Below are positions 1 through 11,079 of a stretch of 64,000 bases of DNA, one piece after another. Both the position numbers and the translations under genes were made by a program. Below the pieces are notes generated by a model. It was not told where the DNA came from. It did not search any database and worked only from the letters and a program-made list of their open reading frames with translations. Position 1 is the stretch's first letter, and each line of letters begins with the position of its first letter. This stretch comes from Thysanoteuthis rhombus. Taxonomy: Eukaryota > Mollusca > Cephalopoda > Oegopsida > Thysanoteuthidae. The DNA is taken from NCBI GenBank assembly GCA_963457665.1, contig OY735215.1, forward strand, positions 30,194,041-30,258,040, written 5' to 3'.

Positions 1-181
1 TTAGACATGCACTGGTTGGCCTCGGACTGTTATTAAATTGCATTAAGTGAGTTTGAGTCATAATTCTGAATGGAGAAAAATTTCGCACAAAACTTATTTT
101 TTCCATTATATTGGAACAGAGTTAATTGTTTGGTTTGATATTCACTGAGGTGTCATGAAATCAAATTACAGAGATTGAGAT

Positions 182-429
182 GAAGAAATATTTCTGCTAC
201 ATAGTAACTTTTTTATGAATAAATTTAATAATGAAAAAAATCAAACCGAAAGTTTTATCAAGTAAAATAATTAAGTTTATTTAGAAAAATACCTTTTGCT
301 TTAAGTTGAAGAAATATTTCCACTACATTGTAACTTTTTTATAAATAAATTTGATAATCAAGGAATCAAACCAAAAGTTTTATTCAGTAAAATAATTAAG
401 TAAAATTTAGTAAAATACCCATTGCTTTG
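182..429. repeat. Tandem duplication, about 125-bp unit, two copies
   Basis: Two adjacent copies (about 182-307 and 308-429) share the order GAAGAAATATTT, GTAACTTTTTTAT, AATCAAACC, AAGTTTTAT, AGTAAAATAATTAAGT and TTGCTTT. They differ by scattered substitutions and a short deletion. The sequence is AT-rich and does not look coding. Confidence 0.75.
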
Positions 430-2810
430 GGGGTGGAAATCTAAAACACTTGAAGTAGTATCTGGAAAAACTCATTGGAGTTCAAGGGAAAACAAAGTCA
501 TATTTAAGAAAATAAAAATATATTGGGTATTTATTTTAGATAATTTAACACGCTACCTGCAAATTAATTTCCAAATCATTTATAATAAAAATAATAATCA
601 AAGGGACATCACTCTGAAAGCAATTTTGCAAAGTAGCATCCCTTGATGTTACAGACAGACTCACACCTTGCAAATTATAAATTGGATAGATTTTGATATT
701 TATTTATTCATATCATTCACAGGACAATGGAACTGGTAATGTCTCTTCTTAGTTTGCTATAAATATCATGTTCATTTATTCCTATAAACTCTGTGCAGAG
801 TATAGGACTGTAATCTCACCATGCCAGCACATTGGCTTCTTGGCAACTGATTGCTGATAAATATAACTACAACTACTACTACACATGTAACATTTTCTGA
901 GTTTTTGTTTTTACCCAAAATGAATATAAGACTTTTAGTTAATGATACCTTATGTTGACCTTTCAAATTACTGTGTAAACATGCTGACACAGACCACAGC
1001 TTCAGGAAGACCATAAGCAAAGCAACTGGTTGCAATAGATTAGGGGGCTAAATGATAGATGGCATAATGAAAGATGAAATGATTGGAGTTCTACCAGAAT
1101 ATGAAAATTATTTGAGAATACAATGCTAATGATGAATATTAGCAAAAATAATGAATATACATATTGATTTCTTATTAGGATATTTTTTTGGCACATGCAA
1201 ATACATAGGTAAATGATTTTGCAATAGCTATATCAATAACATTGTGCAGTAGCAGTTAACAATATGAAAAGAAATATTTGTATTTAAAGATGCATTACTA
1301 AACTGTGGATTTTGGATTAGAATTACTATCAGAATGATTACGGATTTTTCAAAGAGGAGAATTTGGCAAATCAAAAGTTTTATCCTGGAAAGCATCAAAT
1401 GTCGATATTTTGATAAGAGGGGGGGGTGTAATATTTAATATTTTGGGAGATTTGATCAACTAAACATTTTCCACTGATATTTTTTAAGGTAAAAAACAAA
1501 TATACCATATCACAGAAATAAATCTTATATGCTACCATGTCTTAGTGACAAAAGATATTTCGAAATTGTTTCATTGGTAACAAAAATATACTTAATCATA
1601 AAATCCAAAGACCAGCTACCTGGGTAGGCAAGGAAGGCAATGCCTACCCTGAGCGAAAATCATAAATTATTGAATGTAAAAAAGATGGATGAAAAAAAAA
1701 AAGATTTTGAAAAATTGATGAATATGAAAAGTAATTTTCAATTCATAGTAAATTTGTAACTTTATGCATTACATTCAATAAATGATTCAATAAATTGCTA
1801 TTATTTTCATGTTAGACATAATTCTCTGTGCCCTTCATTGTCAGTATACATAATAGCGAGGAACAATGTAAAATAAAAGTGTGATGATAGGCTGTTGCTG
1901 GTTAGAATATGTAAGCAATTCAAAAAGCATTTGAAAAAATGCATTTGTCTACAGCCAAGTTCATATAAGTGGAAGGAGCACCTGTAGCGGTGTCTTACCA
2001 TTACTACTTGGCTATGCCAGTACAGACCCTGTAGCATGTTATAAAATGGACCTAAATTAAAAACACATTTTTTTTTACTTGCATAGTGAAGTGATATCTT
2101 TTTTATTTTTGATATAACCAGATAATATGACAAATATATTTGATATTTCAATATTATTTTTTTCCATTTTGATTTTTGTGCTGTGGTTTCAAATACTTAC
2201 CTATTTATACATCATCTATTTATCACATAGATACAACACTCCCATTTATTACAGAGTTTGAATGATAACTTCAATTAGAAGTGTTAACTGACTAAAATTA
2301 ACAAACTTGAACAACCAGTTATTCATAAAAGTTAAAGGCAGAATAGTTTTATAGTAATAGGAAAAGTGCAAAATCATTGGATTTCAATTGATAGCTTGCA
2401 AGCCTTTAGTTTGGGCTCTCGAAAACGTACGGTCCAGAGCATATGCTACTCTTGTTTTTTTAAAATTTAAACCTGGAAAAACCATACATATTTTCTTCCA
2501 TTATATAAAAAAGGAGTTGCTTGTTTTTTAAATTTGTTGTTTACATTTGTGAAAAATACATTGGAAACTGTTCAATGCCAGGTATATGCTTGAGTTTTAA
2601 AAATCTATAAAAATCCAACTAATTATTGAAATTTAACAAAACTTTTGGTATTTGTTCATTGATTGATTATTTTATGAAATGGATACTTTGTAATAAAAAT
2701 GAATTAATGGAAATATATTGTAGATTAACGGTGTGTGAAGTCTTTTGTTGAAAATTTACTTCATGAACATTGAGTGACTGCTTTCTCTGAGTAATTATTC
2801 ACAGCACATG

Positions 2811-2813
<3 letters not shown>
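430..2813. other. Intergenic or intronic stretch with no recognised feature
   Basis: AT-rich DNA with homopolymer runs. The reading frames (for example one of 114 codons on the minus strand near 1807-2151) have no family resemblance and no paired splice sites. If the tetraspanin at 3.3 kb starts upstream of the window, this is one of its introns. I found no CCG-containing extracellular-loop exon here. Confidence 0.5.

Positions 2814-2856
<43 letters not shown>
2814..2856. repeat. (TA)n microsatellite
   Basis: About 43 bases of uninterrupted TA dinucleotide, followed by a short GCACACATATAC transition. Confidence 0.97.
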
Positions 2857-2863
<7 letters not shown>

Positions 2864-3338
2864 TATACTGCAGTCTGGTTCTAGGCAGAAGTACCAGCGA
2901 GTGACAGTTTGATCCTAAGCAGAGTGCGCATACAAAGCAGAAGTACCAATCTATACATAAAGTACTATGCTGGTTCAAATATAAAATTCAATGTCCAAAT
3001 TTATGAGTTGTTTTTGTCCATGATTTCTAAAGAAATGAGCCAACAAAGTTCAAAATTGGCAATTAGATATATTGATGTGACATGGGCATATTTCTGTATT
3101 TAATGTTTTGAATACTGGCCATAAATCTTTTGAAAATATTAGCTAACAGGGTCTCCCATCCTAGTTCGTCACCTAGGTCACAAAACTGTGACTCAAAACT
3201 GAAAAAAATTGTTGTTAGAATTAAACTAGTGGCACAAAGTTCAAGTCTCACCTAAAATCATCCCTGTTTTGTACTTCTTATCGTCTTCCTCTCTTCTCAA
3301 AATAAGATATATTTTACACATTGATTTTCTTCTTTCAG

Positions 3339-4277
3339 GAAAATAGAAAAAAATGAATATTTCCCCAGCGGTGTTCCATACAGTTGCTGTTCAATCTTGG
3401 CAAAGCCACCTTGTATCCACGTCTGGAATAAACACCATGATCTTGCCAGTGAGATGAATATTTATAAACATGGTTGCAGTGACAAGTTACTTGAATATTT
3501 TGAAGTAATCTTTTTACTTCCTGTCGGAATCTTACTGATTGTGACTGCCATGATTGAGGTAAACTCAAAAGTCATGTAACAATCTCCAGCTGAAGTTTAA
3601 AATCTCCATTTTTCTAACTTTTAATCGAGATATGGTGGAGAATTTCTACTGTATCTTTATTGAATTAATTGATAATCTGCCACTTCTATTCTTGCAAAAA
3701 CTGCCTCCCATACATATCTGCTTTTTTTTGTTCTTGTTTTTTTAATGATTTTCAATAGTTATTAAAAGCGCAGTCTAATAAAAATTATTTTTTATTTGGC
3801 AATTAAACCATCAATTTACAATAGCCATAGATCTTTAATACTAATAGACTTGATATAAGGTGTAACTGAAACTGCTGCTAATAAATTGATGCCTCTTCTC
3901 TCCTTATGTTGGCCGTATATTTTGTGATCTCTCATCAGGAATAAAGGTCCCATTTAGACCTTTTGCAGGAACTAGCTTGAAACCTGTCCGTAGATAATCC
4001 ATCAAAAATAATGGTCTTAAATAATACAATATTTTTTGTTAAATTGAATTCAATAATGATTTCTCCTATGTTTGAGTACTTGTAGAATTCATAGTACTAA
4101 AGCAAAATATTAACTTGGAGAGGAAAATAAATGAAAATATTTTTTTCCAATTCCAGGTAGTGATTTTGATATTCACCAGAATTCTGCAGACCTCTGTAAC
4201 AAGTGCCCATTTGCTTGGAGATGACTATGGAGTGGGTTACGCTCATCTGATGCCTGATTTCCTTCAGGACATTTGGT
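3339..4277 (+). CDS. Peripherin/ROM-like tetraspanin, C-terminal exons (partial)
   Basis: Two exons are clear. Exon 3339-3558 follows a TTTCTTCTTTCAG acceptor and ends GAG|GTAAAC. Exon 4157-4277 follows TTCCAATTCCAG and ends GGT|GTAAGT. The first encodes 73 residues with GVPYSCCS, then PPCIH and IYKHGCSDKLLEYF, then a hydrophobic segment (VIFLLPVGILLIVTAMIE). The second encodes VVILIFTRILQTSV and an acidic, aromatic tail ending MPDFLQDIW. The order double cysteine, PC, GC and a final membrane helix is the second half of the large extracellular loop plus TM4 of tetraspanins. It is closest by eye to peripherin-2/ROM1, the photoreceptor disc-rim proteins that oligomerise through this loop. Earlier exons (TM1-TM3, CCG motif) are not visible and probably lie upstream; the first exon begins in phase 2. 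Other peripherin-like tetraspanins are possible, so no symbol is given. Confidence 0.8.
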
Positions 4278-4788
4278 GTAAGTAGACATTTTTAACATGG
4301 AAGTTTAACAACCAACTAGAAAGTCGTATAGCCAAATAGAAAGAGGGAAGCCTTGATTTTGGACTAAGGCTGTCATTACTTTTGTTTCTGTGTTGTTCCC
4401 AAACCTATGGTTGCAACCCAAATGAAGGTCAAAAGGATGTGCACGATCGTTTGAAAAAAAATGTAAAAAATGGGTTGGAAAAATGACAAGAAGGGGAAAA
4501 AGTGGGGAAAAAAAAAAATTTACATCACAATTTTTGAATGTGAAAAAAAAATTGAGATTCAGGAATAGCAAAATAATTGTGAATAATAAAGCATTGATAA
4601 ATGTATAAAAACTCGAGATGTATTCCATTCTGTTCACGTTGCAAAACCGAAATCATGTTTCCACCCTGAGGGTTGCCACACCAAGAAATCCAGCTCCCGG
4701 GTTATGGCCAAAAATGCTTGGGATATACTGCTAACACAAATCCAGCTTGGTGTGTTGATGTATCTTGCATGCTGAAGCCCTTGAAAAA

Positions 4789-5187
4789 GTTTTAATCTAT
4801 TATTTCTGTAATGGGCCTTATCTATGGCAAAGGTCTCAATCTATCATTCCAGCTATGAGCTGCGTCTATGGAAGGAGTCTTAATCTATCATTTCTGTACC
4901 AAGCTACATCTATGGAAGAAGACTTAATTTATCATTCTTGCTATGGATTGCATCTATGGAGAAGTAAATCTATCATTCCTACAATGAGCTGCATCTAAGG
5001 AAGAAGTCTTACTCTATCATTCCCGCTATAGACTGCATTAATGGAAGAAGTTTAAATCCATCATTCCCACTATGAGTCTTAATCTATCATCTCTGCTATC
5101 GGCTGCATCTATTGTAAAAGTCTTAATCTATCATTCCTGCTACGGAATGCATCTATGGAGGAAGTTTTAATTCACCATTCCAGTAGA
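4789..5187. repeat. 44-bp minisatellite, about 9 units, in a tetraspanin intron
   Basis: Degenerate units of about 44 bp with the consensus core GTCTTAATCTATCATTCC followed by TGCATCTATGGAAGAA. One unit is cut to about 26 bp and another to about 41 bp. The unit is not a multiple of three, so the local open frame (4765-4998) is unlikely to be a repeat protein. Confidence 0.9.
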
Positions 5188-5269
5188 AATTGTCAGTTGG
5201 ACAGAGTTTTCCATGGTATTATCTTTGCTGTTTTTATTGTTAGATAATTTGAGCCTGGTATGCAATCCT

Positions 5270-6260
5270 AGTAGCCCTAGTAAAGTAAGAATGTTGGGCG
5301 TTGGGTTAGCAACTCCATCCTATAAAACACAGCAGATTGGTTGCAGCCAGAGATGAAGAAAGCAACTAAAAAGTGGGTAGGGGTGAGCATGAACAAAAAA
5401 GAAGCTTTAATTTCAAAAGGCTTTCTATTGCTAGTGTTTAGCAATATTTCCTCAATATTTTGTAGTGGTGCATATGATTTATCATCAAACTCTTCTTGCA
5501 GCTCTATGATACATCCATCAATTGTTTGTAAAAATTCCACTCAATAAAATGACTCAGCATCAGTAAAATGATGTTATTGTGCATTGCTATGTTGAAGTCA
5601 GGCAGGTATGGCTCAGTGACATGGTAGCAGTGGCTCTTTAATAAACTAAATGCTTTTGGCTTTGTTACAAGTTTGATCATGAGAAATCATTTGTTGTTTC
5701 AAATTACTGATCAGTGAGGTGACACCAAGCATTATACGTTGGGTAGTATTGTTTTTTGCTTTGCAAAAAAGAAACAAGCTGTTCAGAAATACAGAAGATA
5801 TTCATTGACATTAACATACCCAATCCAAGATATGTCTTCAAGGATGTCATCTTTTTTGCTGAATTAGATGACTTGCCTTATATTCCCCTTGTCCCGCCAT
5901 GTTTAGTAATGGTTATTACTGTAGCATACATTGCTTTGTAATTTGCGAATATTGAAGATACACTTTTTGCACGTACTGTCGAGCGATGGGGCAAATCATG
6001 TGAGCATTTGCTACTTTCTGCTCTGTTTCCAGATCAGCAGAAATTTCTTCAAAATCGGTCATTCTTCCCAGCAAGTTGTGAATAAACACTGCAAGATATA
6101 GCACAACTGCTAAAGAGTAACTGATCATTTTGCATTCATTTGTACACCCTTTAAATATAACATTAAGCCTGTGATTCGCAATCGAATTTTCAGCTTGTAG
6201 TCTTGCCCTGACACCAGTGAGACAGCCACTCATGGTAGCTGCTCCGCCATTAAAATCATA
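5270..6260 (-). mobile_element. hAT-type (TTF/ZMYM-like) transposase remnant
   Basis: Reading the minus strand, 6233-5916 gives MSGCLTGVRARLQAEN, then HRLNVIFKGCTNECKMISYS, then RMTDFEEISADLETEQK. Further along, 5540-5277 gives IELQEEFDDKSYAPLQNIEE. These resemble the RNase-H-like and C-terminal parts of the hAT-superfamily transposases often annotated as TTF-type or ZMYM-like proteins. The frame is broken by stops and shifts between the two parts, so this is a dead copy. It lies antisense in the last intron of the tetraspanin model. Confidence 0.6.
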
Positions 6261-6494
6261 TTTAATTTACCAATAATACGTGATATATTTCCTACATTTT
6301 GTATATTTTGCCAGGTGTGCGTGGGGGAGAATGGCCTCTCTGGACACCTGGTTCCAATGTCTTTGGTTGTAGCCCTTTGTACCACTAGGAGTCGACAGGA
6401 ATAAGCAACATACAATTTTAATATGCCTAGTCAAAAGTCAATCAACTTTGCACATCTATTTAATGGAAATAATTTTATTTTCCTCTATTTTCAG

Positions 6495-6545
6495 ATGAAG
6501 ATTCCTAGATCAGGAGATGAATGTTTGAGATACAAAGAAAATAAA
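6495..6545 (+). CDS. Candidate terminal exon of the tetraspanin
   Basis: A strong pyrimidine tract with AG at 6493-6494 precedes this site. Splicing the phase-1 donor at 4277 to 6495 gives Tyr-Glu-Asp-Ser and a TAG at 6506-6508, a tail of four residues. AATAAA follows at 6540-6545, with another at 6707-6712. The phase fits, but such a tiny exon could be a coincidence, and a longer frame in another phase (ending near 6616) also follows the same acceptor. Confidence 0.35.
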
Positions 6546-6944
6546 GAGCGACCCCAGAAGATTTTTTTTATAAGATCAGGACTTTATCATGAAAATAATA
6601 TTCAAAGATTTACATAGGGAAATCTAAGTTGGAAAAACAAACAGAAATTCTGGTATTGTTTTGTATTGCAAAAGCGTTTTTGAGTGAATTCGCCATCAGA
6701 AAAAAAATAAAACAAAAAGCAGAACATAGCTTATGGCTGTAATTTTGAGGTTTTGTGACCAAAAAATTAAAAATATGAAAACTATTTGCAAAATTTTGAC
6801 AGATTAGATAGATCATCTGAAGATTGGTCCCAAACGTCACATTTCTTTTAGCCAATGCGACTAAAAATATTCTATTTATTACTTTACATTAAAAATTTAA
6901 ACAATAAAATTGATACAATCGTAATGTAATTATATTAAAGGAGG

Positions 6945-7180
6945 AGTAAATCCACTGGAGAGTGTTCACACATGAGTAATAAAGATCCCTCTGGTTGGTT
7001 GCTTACTTATATCAAGGCCACACAACTAATTCAAGATATTCAAAATTGCTATATTCTCTCTCTACCTACGCTCTAGTTAAATTACCTTCCTTTTCTCCCC
7101 TCCTACCATATCGGTAACATTTATAGTATTGGTAGCAGTCATCGGCCAGGCCTATCCTAGTACACTTATGATAATTGTCA
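6945..7180. mobile_element. Mariner-related terminal fragment
   Basis: This segment (CTGGTTGGTTGCTTACTTATATC, then AAGATATTCAAAATTGC, then TATTCTCTCTCTACCTACGC) is a diverged copy of the right part of the element at 7495-8060. It carries no coding sequence. Confidence 0.55.
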
Positions 7181-7494
7181 GTAAAGCAATGTATTGAATA
7201 GAAAAAAAAACAAAATCATAATGCAATTATATTAAGTGTTATAATATTCTTGCATTAAATATGGAGATATGGGTAAACAGGAAATAATACCTTTCTGTTT
7301 AGTTGATCATTCCAGAAAGCATACAGAAAAAAATCTCTCTAATCTTGGGTCCATGGACTATTGCAACCGTAAATACCTTATTATTTTCAAGACAACATCG
7401 TCTTCTGAATAGTATGACTGAGGGAGATCTCATTTTTGAAAAAGTTACTGAGAGAGAAAATAAAAATTAAGAACGCCAAACCAGTTGAAATATA

Positions 7495-8060
7495 CAAGGT
7501 TTGGTGGGAAAGTATCCAGTAATTTAATATTAACAAAAAGAAAAAAAAAAAAAAAGGAAGCCTACTGCGGGCAATGACATCTTACTCCCCTTGGGACCTC
7601 ACACACTTATCCCAGCATCCCTTCCACTTTACAAAACAGTCAGCAGAGTCCTCTTTTGGTATCGCCATGAGCTGCCCTGTTTCATTCTCCTCAATTTGAT
7701 CCAGGGTCCTCGATTTTCTAGAGCCAGAAGTTGTAGAAAGCTAAATCTGAACTGTAGGGGTGCTGAAAGATCTGGGCGATACAATATTTTGCAAAAACCT
7801 GCATAAAACATGAACTGGCAGGTTGACATTCATGCTTTGTAAATGTGATGGTCATATTGTACACAAACTTACCCTATAGGGTCTCACTGCTAAGTAACCA
7901 CACTGGAGAATGTCTGGTCACTCATGCATAATGACACCTGTGGTTGGTTGTATAGTAACATCAAAATCAAGCCACTAGTTCTCAAGATATCCAAAATGAC
8001 TGTATTCTCTCTCTTCCTACCCTCTTATAAAAACCTTTTTCCTCTCCCTTCCTACCATAT
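7495..8060 (-). mobile_element. Internally deleted mariner-like element
   Basis: On the minus strand, near 7765-7720, the frame reads HPYSSDLAFYNFWL. This matches the HPxYSPDLxPxDxxLF region of mariner transposases. It continues through a broken frame with AAHGDTKR and KVEGMLG, like the family C-terminus. The left edge has GGGAAAGTATCCAG, shared with the element at 36349. Stops interrupt the frame and most of the transposase is missing. The right part matches 6945-7180. Confidence 0.65.
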
Positions 8061-8780
8061 CAGTCACAAACTGTCAGCAAAGAAACGAATGTATTGAAAA
8101 GAACAGAATAGATGGAGTTTTTTGAGCATGTTTTTTTCGTGAATCAGTAATTGATTCTCTTTTCATAAAAAAAAACAATACAAATTGGATTAAGGAAAAC
8201 TAACTGAAATCACAAAATAGCAGCAGTAATTTCCCGTTGACGTACAAAGTTCTCTTCGATAAAGATTAGATATCATCATCTAAAATGAGACAATGATTAA
8301 CAAAGATGTTCTGGCAAAACAAATGAAGACTTCTTGGATTTTGACAAGTTGCTATCTCAAATATCCCTGTATTACATTTTTGGCATTTTGATTTGATGAT
8401 TATACGATTTTCCTGACATAATTTTTTTTTTTATCATATGCTCCTGACTATGATATGCACTAGAATATTGCCTGTCTTATGATGATGTTTCAAGGTTGGG
8501 AATATACTTTTACTATTGTAGGTAATATCAGGTTTTGTCATTTGTGGTCATCTATAATTCAGCTGTCCCATGAGCCATCATAAACTTCAGCAGGCTTTCA
8601 TCAAGTGGGTAAAAAAGCTGACTCACATCTACTTGACTTCTGAACTTGGTTGACAGGTAACAGACACCCGCCGTGAACAAACATAGGCAATATAAGAAAA
8701 CTGGCTAGCTGTAATTCCCAGGTAACTGTCAGTATATGCTCTAGAAAAGCATAAATATACAATGTATTGATCAGATATTA
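8061..8780. other. No recognised feature
   Basis: AT-rich, CpG-poor DNA without convincing open frames, splice sites or repeat structure. Confidence 0.5.
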
Positions 8781-9120
8781 ACGGTAGGCGGCCATTTCAA
8801 CCGCATATTTTCTACACCCGACAGTTCGGCCGAGTTTAGTTTTTAAAGACGAAAATTACTAAGATTAATGCGATTTAAAATCTAGATGTATTAATCTTAC
8901 GCAATCGACGATAAGATACGTTTGTTATTGTTTTAGTATTACCGTTTTAAAAATTTTCGTTTCAATTTTTTATAGTCAAGTTTCGTTTATTTTCTCCTGT
9001 GATTTTTTTTTTTTTACGTAGGACCTTTTCGGTTTTTCGTTCGTTTAATTAAAATGTTTTACGTTAAGAATCTTATAGAGTCGAATAGTTGATGAAATGT
9101 TTTTTTCAGTCCGTTCCTTA
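8781..9120. promoter_or_regulatory. CpG-rich block, possible promoter or first exon
   Basis: I count 22 CpG dinucleotides in about 340 bases, against about 2 per kilobase in a typical part of the window (16001-17000). The left edge holds GGCGGCCATTTC, whose complement GAAATGGCCGCC is similar to a YY1-type initiator element. No long frame, TATA box or clear first exon is visible. An unmethylated promoter, a non-coding transcript start or a young CpG-rich repeat are all possible. Confidence 0.35.
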
Positions 9121-9369
9121 CTAACCAGGCAAAATTAGTCAGTTTTGGGAAAAAATTAATGTTTACATTTCAAGAGGGGTTTCTACTTACAATTTTAAGT
9201 AGGGTGTGTCAATGATTTCTGTTTTTTTGATAACCGTACAAACACCAGAAACTTGTCAATAGTAAGCACAAAGACTAGGAAATCATTGAAAAAAATATAC
9301 GTATGAACAATAGAAACCCATATTTATATTTGTATTTGAAATATTTAGAATGAAAAGAAAAAAAATTCA

Positions 9370-9582
9370 GGCCACTTCAGCCATTCAAACTAATTGGCCA
9401 AGATGTGTTATTGCAAGGATTGCCTTAACGTTCATTTTATTTATACTTTTCGGATCATATACAGTTACCTGGACCTTAAATCTACTCAATTTTAGCCACT
9501 TAAAAAAAACAAACAAGAAACCTTGCCACTTTCAGCCGTTCAAAAATGTCTGTTCTCTTAGTGCATTATTGCAAAGATTACC
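9370..9582. repeat. Short direct repeat pair, offset about 155 bases
   Basis: GCCACTTCAGCCATTCAAAC with TTATTGCAAGGATTGCC (9371-9424) recurs in diverged form as GCCACTTTCAGCCGTTCAAA with TTATTGCAAAGATTACC (9525-9581). The spacing inside the copies is similar. This is probably an old segmental duplication. Confidence 0.55.
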
Positions 9583-9599
9583 CAAATGTATTTTTCACT

Positions 9600-11079
9600 A
9601 TACTTTAGTTGAATAGTAAGTAGTATTTTTTTCAGAATCCAGTTAATTAATCATTAGATTAATCAATTTTTGTCGAATCCAATATTTCTATTACGGCTAC
9701 TTCAAATGGGGGGGGGGGAGATTTTTAATTACAGAGTTAAAATTTTTCTGTAGGTACCATTCATGGCGTGATCAAAAGGATTTTCGATAAATAAACATTG
9801 AAAACCCACTTCAAGAATACAAAAGTGATTTTCTCTTACTTTTCAGGTTTTTTGTTTTCGTGGCAAGAGACTAATGAAGAAGACATTATTTAGTGATCTT
9901 CTTTGATGAGAAAAAGAAAATACAACGTTATCATTCTTTTCAGGCTTTCGTACTTTAAAATGATTCATGTGGCGTTGGCGACAAGCGAAAAAGCACACAC
10001 AACAGAAAAGCAAATAGTATAAGATGGACAATACCTAGAAATATTTTGAAATTAGCAATTAAAAAAACAAATCGAGAGTCAAAATCAAACACACACACAA
10101 AGAAAAGCGGTTTAAAGCCAACTTTTGTCGACGATTTAACTTCATGTAATTGAAAAACAAATTTTCGTCAGATTTTACAGAGCAATAAAGCAGGGTTTTT
10201 AACTGCTGAGATTGTTGTGGTTTTTCAACATAATTAAAGAAAAGCAAATGAATTAAAGTTTTGAAATTTCAACACACCCTATGATATTCTTTTCTATTTT
10301 TTGCTAAATATGCAAGTAGTCTTGCCATGATGCACTAATTTAAAAAAAAAAAAATCTTCATGCTTCTTACATATTTTTTTTAGCATTGTCAGTACTTGAA
10401 CATTTCTGAAGCTTAGTCACTGAAAATCTTAAGAGGTATCAGACGTTTGAATTATAATAGTGGTGCATTTAAAAAAATGACAGTGGAGAAGGAAAATGTT
10501 TGAAAATAGAAACATGTTAACGAAAAGTAAGAGTCTAAAGACCACAGAATAAATAAAAATAAAAATCATCTTTTAATTAATTTATATTCAAGTACAGAAC
10601 AATAATTTGTTAAACTGTAAAGTAAATTTAAATACAATATTTTCACTGAACTGGAAGAAACGCTCTTTTCAAAAGACAGGGCTTCAAGTTAAAATTTTGG
10701 GGATGTTCATTGGTAGAGATTCGGTTTGGGGTAAAACACAGTTATCCTAGTTCTAAAATAAAGATAAATAAGAGTTCATAAATAATAAAATCGGATCAAA
10801 GGGAAGCCATATTATCGTAAAAAAAGGGGCAGAAAATAAAGGCCAAATTTAGCATTATGGTTAAATTATAAATAGAACCCCCTGCCCCCGTAAAGTAAAG
10901 CCTTTTTTTTTTTCTGAAAACTAACAAATTTCCGGATGGTTCGAACGTTTGACCATCTCAGTAAATTGAGAGCACCTGATATTGAAAGAAAAAAAAAGAA
11001 AAAACATCTAGGAGAATTGCGATGCACCCAAAACCGAATCGGGGTATTGTCTCAGTCTTTAAAGCTTCATTTTTAATTT
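9600..11079. other. 3' flank of TBCC, no other gene seen
   Basis: AT-rich DNA with A and T runs and a G9 run near 9710. It includes the presumed 3' UTR of TBCC just below 11080. I did not find a well-placed minus-strand AATAAA close to the stop codon, so the poly(A) site is undecided. Confidence 0.5.

Noticed and set aside
1..47. Possible exon end at the left edge (RHALVGLGLLLNCI followed by AA|GTGAGTTTG)
   Set aside because: It looks like a membrane segment with a donor in phase 2, and could be an upstream exon of the tetraspanin. But it joins to the exon at 3339 without the needed TM3 and CCG loop, and 15 codons are too few to judge.
1807..2151. 114-codon minus-strand open frame
   Set aside because: No recognisable domain. 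Frames of this size are expected a few times by chance in this much AT-rich DNA.
2170..2210. CCGF word as the missing tetraspanin loop exon
   Set aside because: TGCTGTGGTTTC is present, but there is no acceptor in front and no tryptophan or downstream loop features.
4765..4998. Repeat-containing small protein
   Set aside because: The frame runs through the 44-bp minisatellite, whose unit is not a multiple of three, so each unit is read in a different frame.
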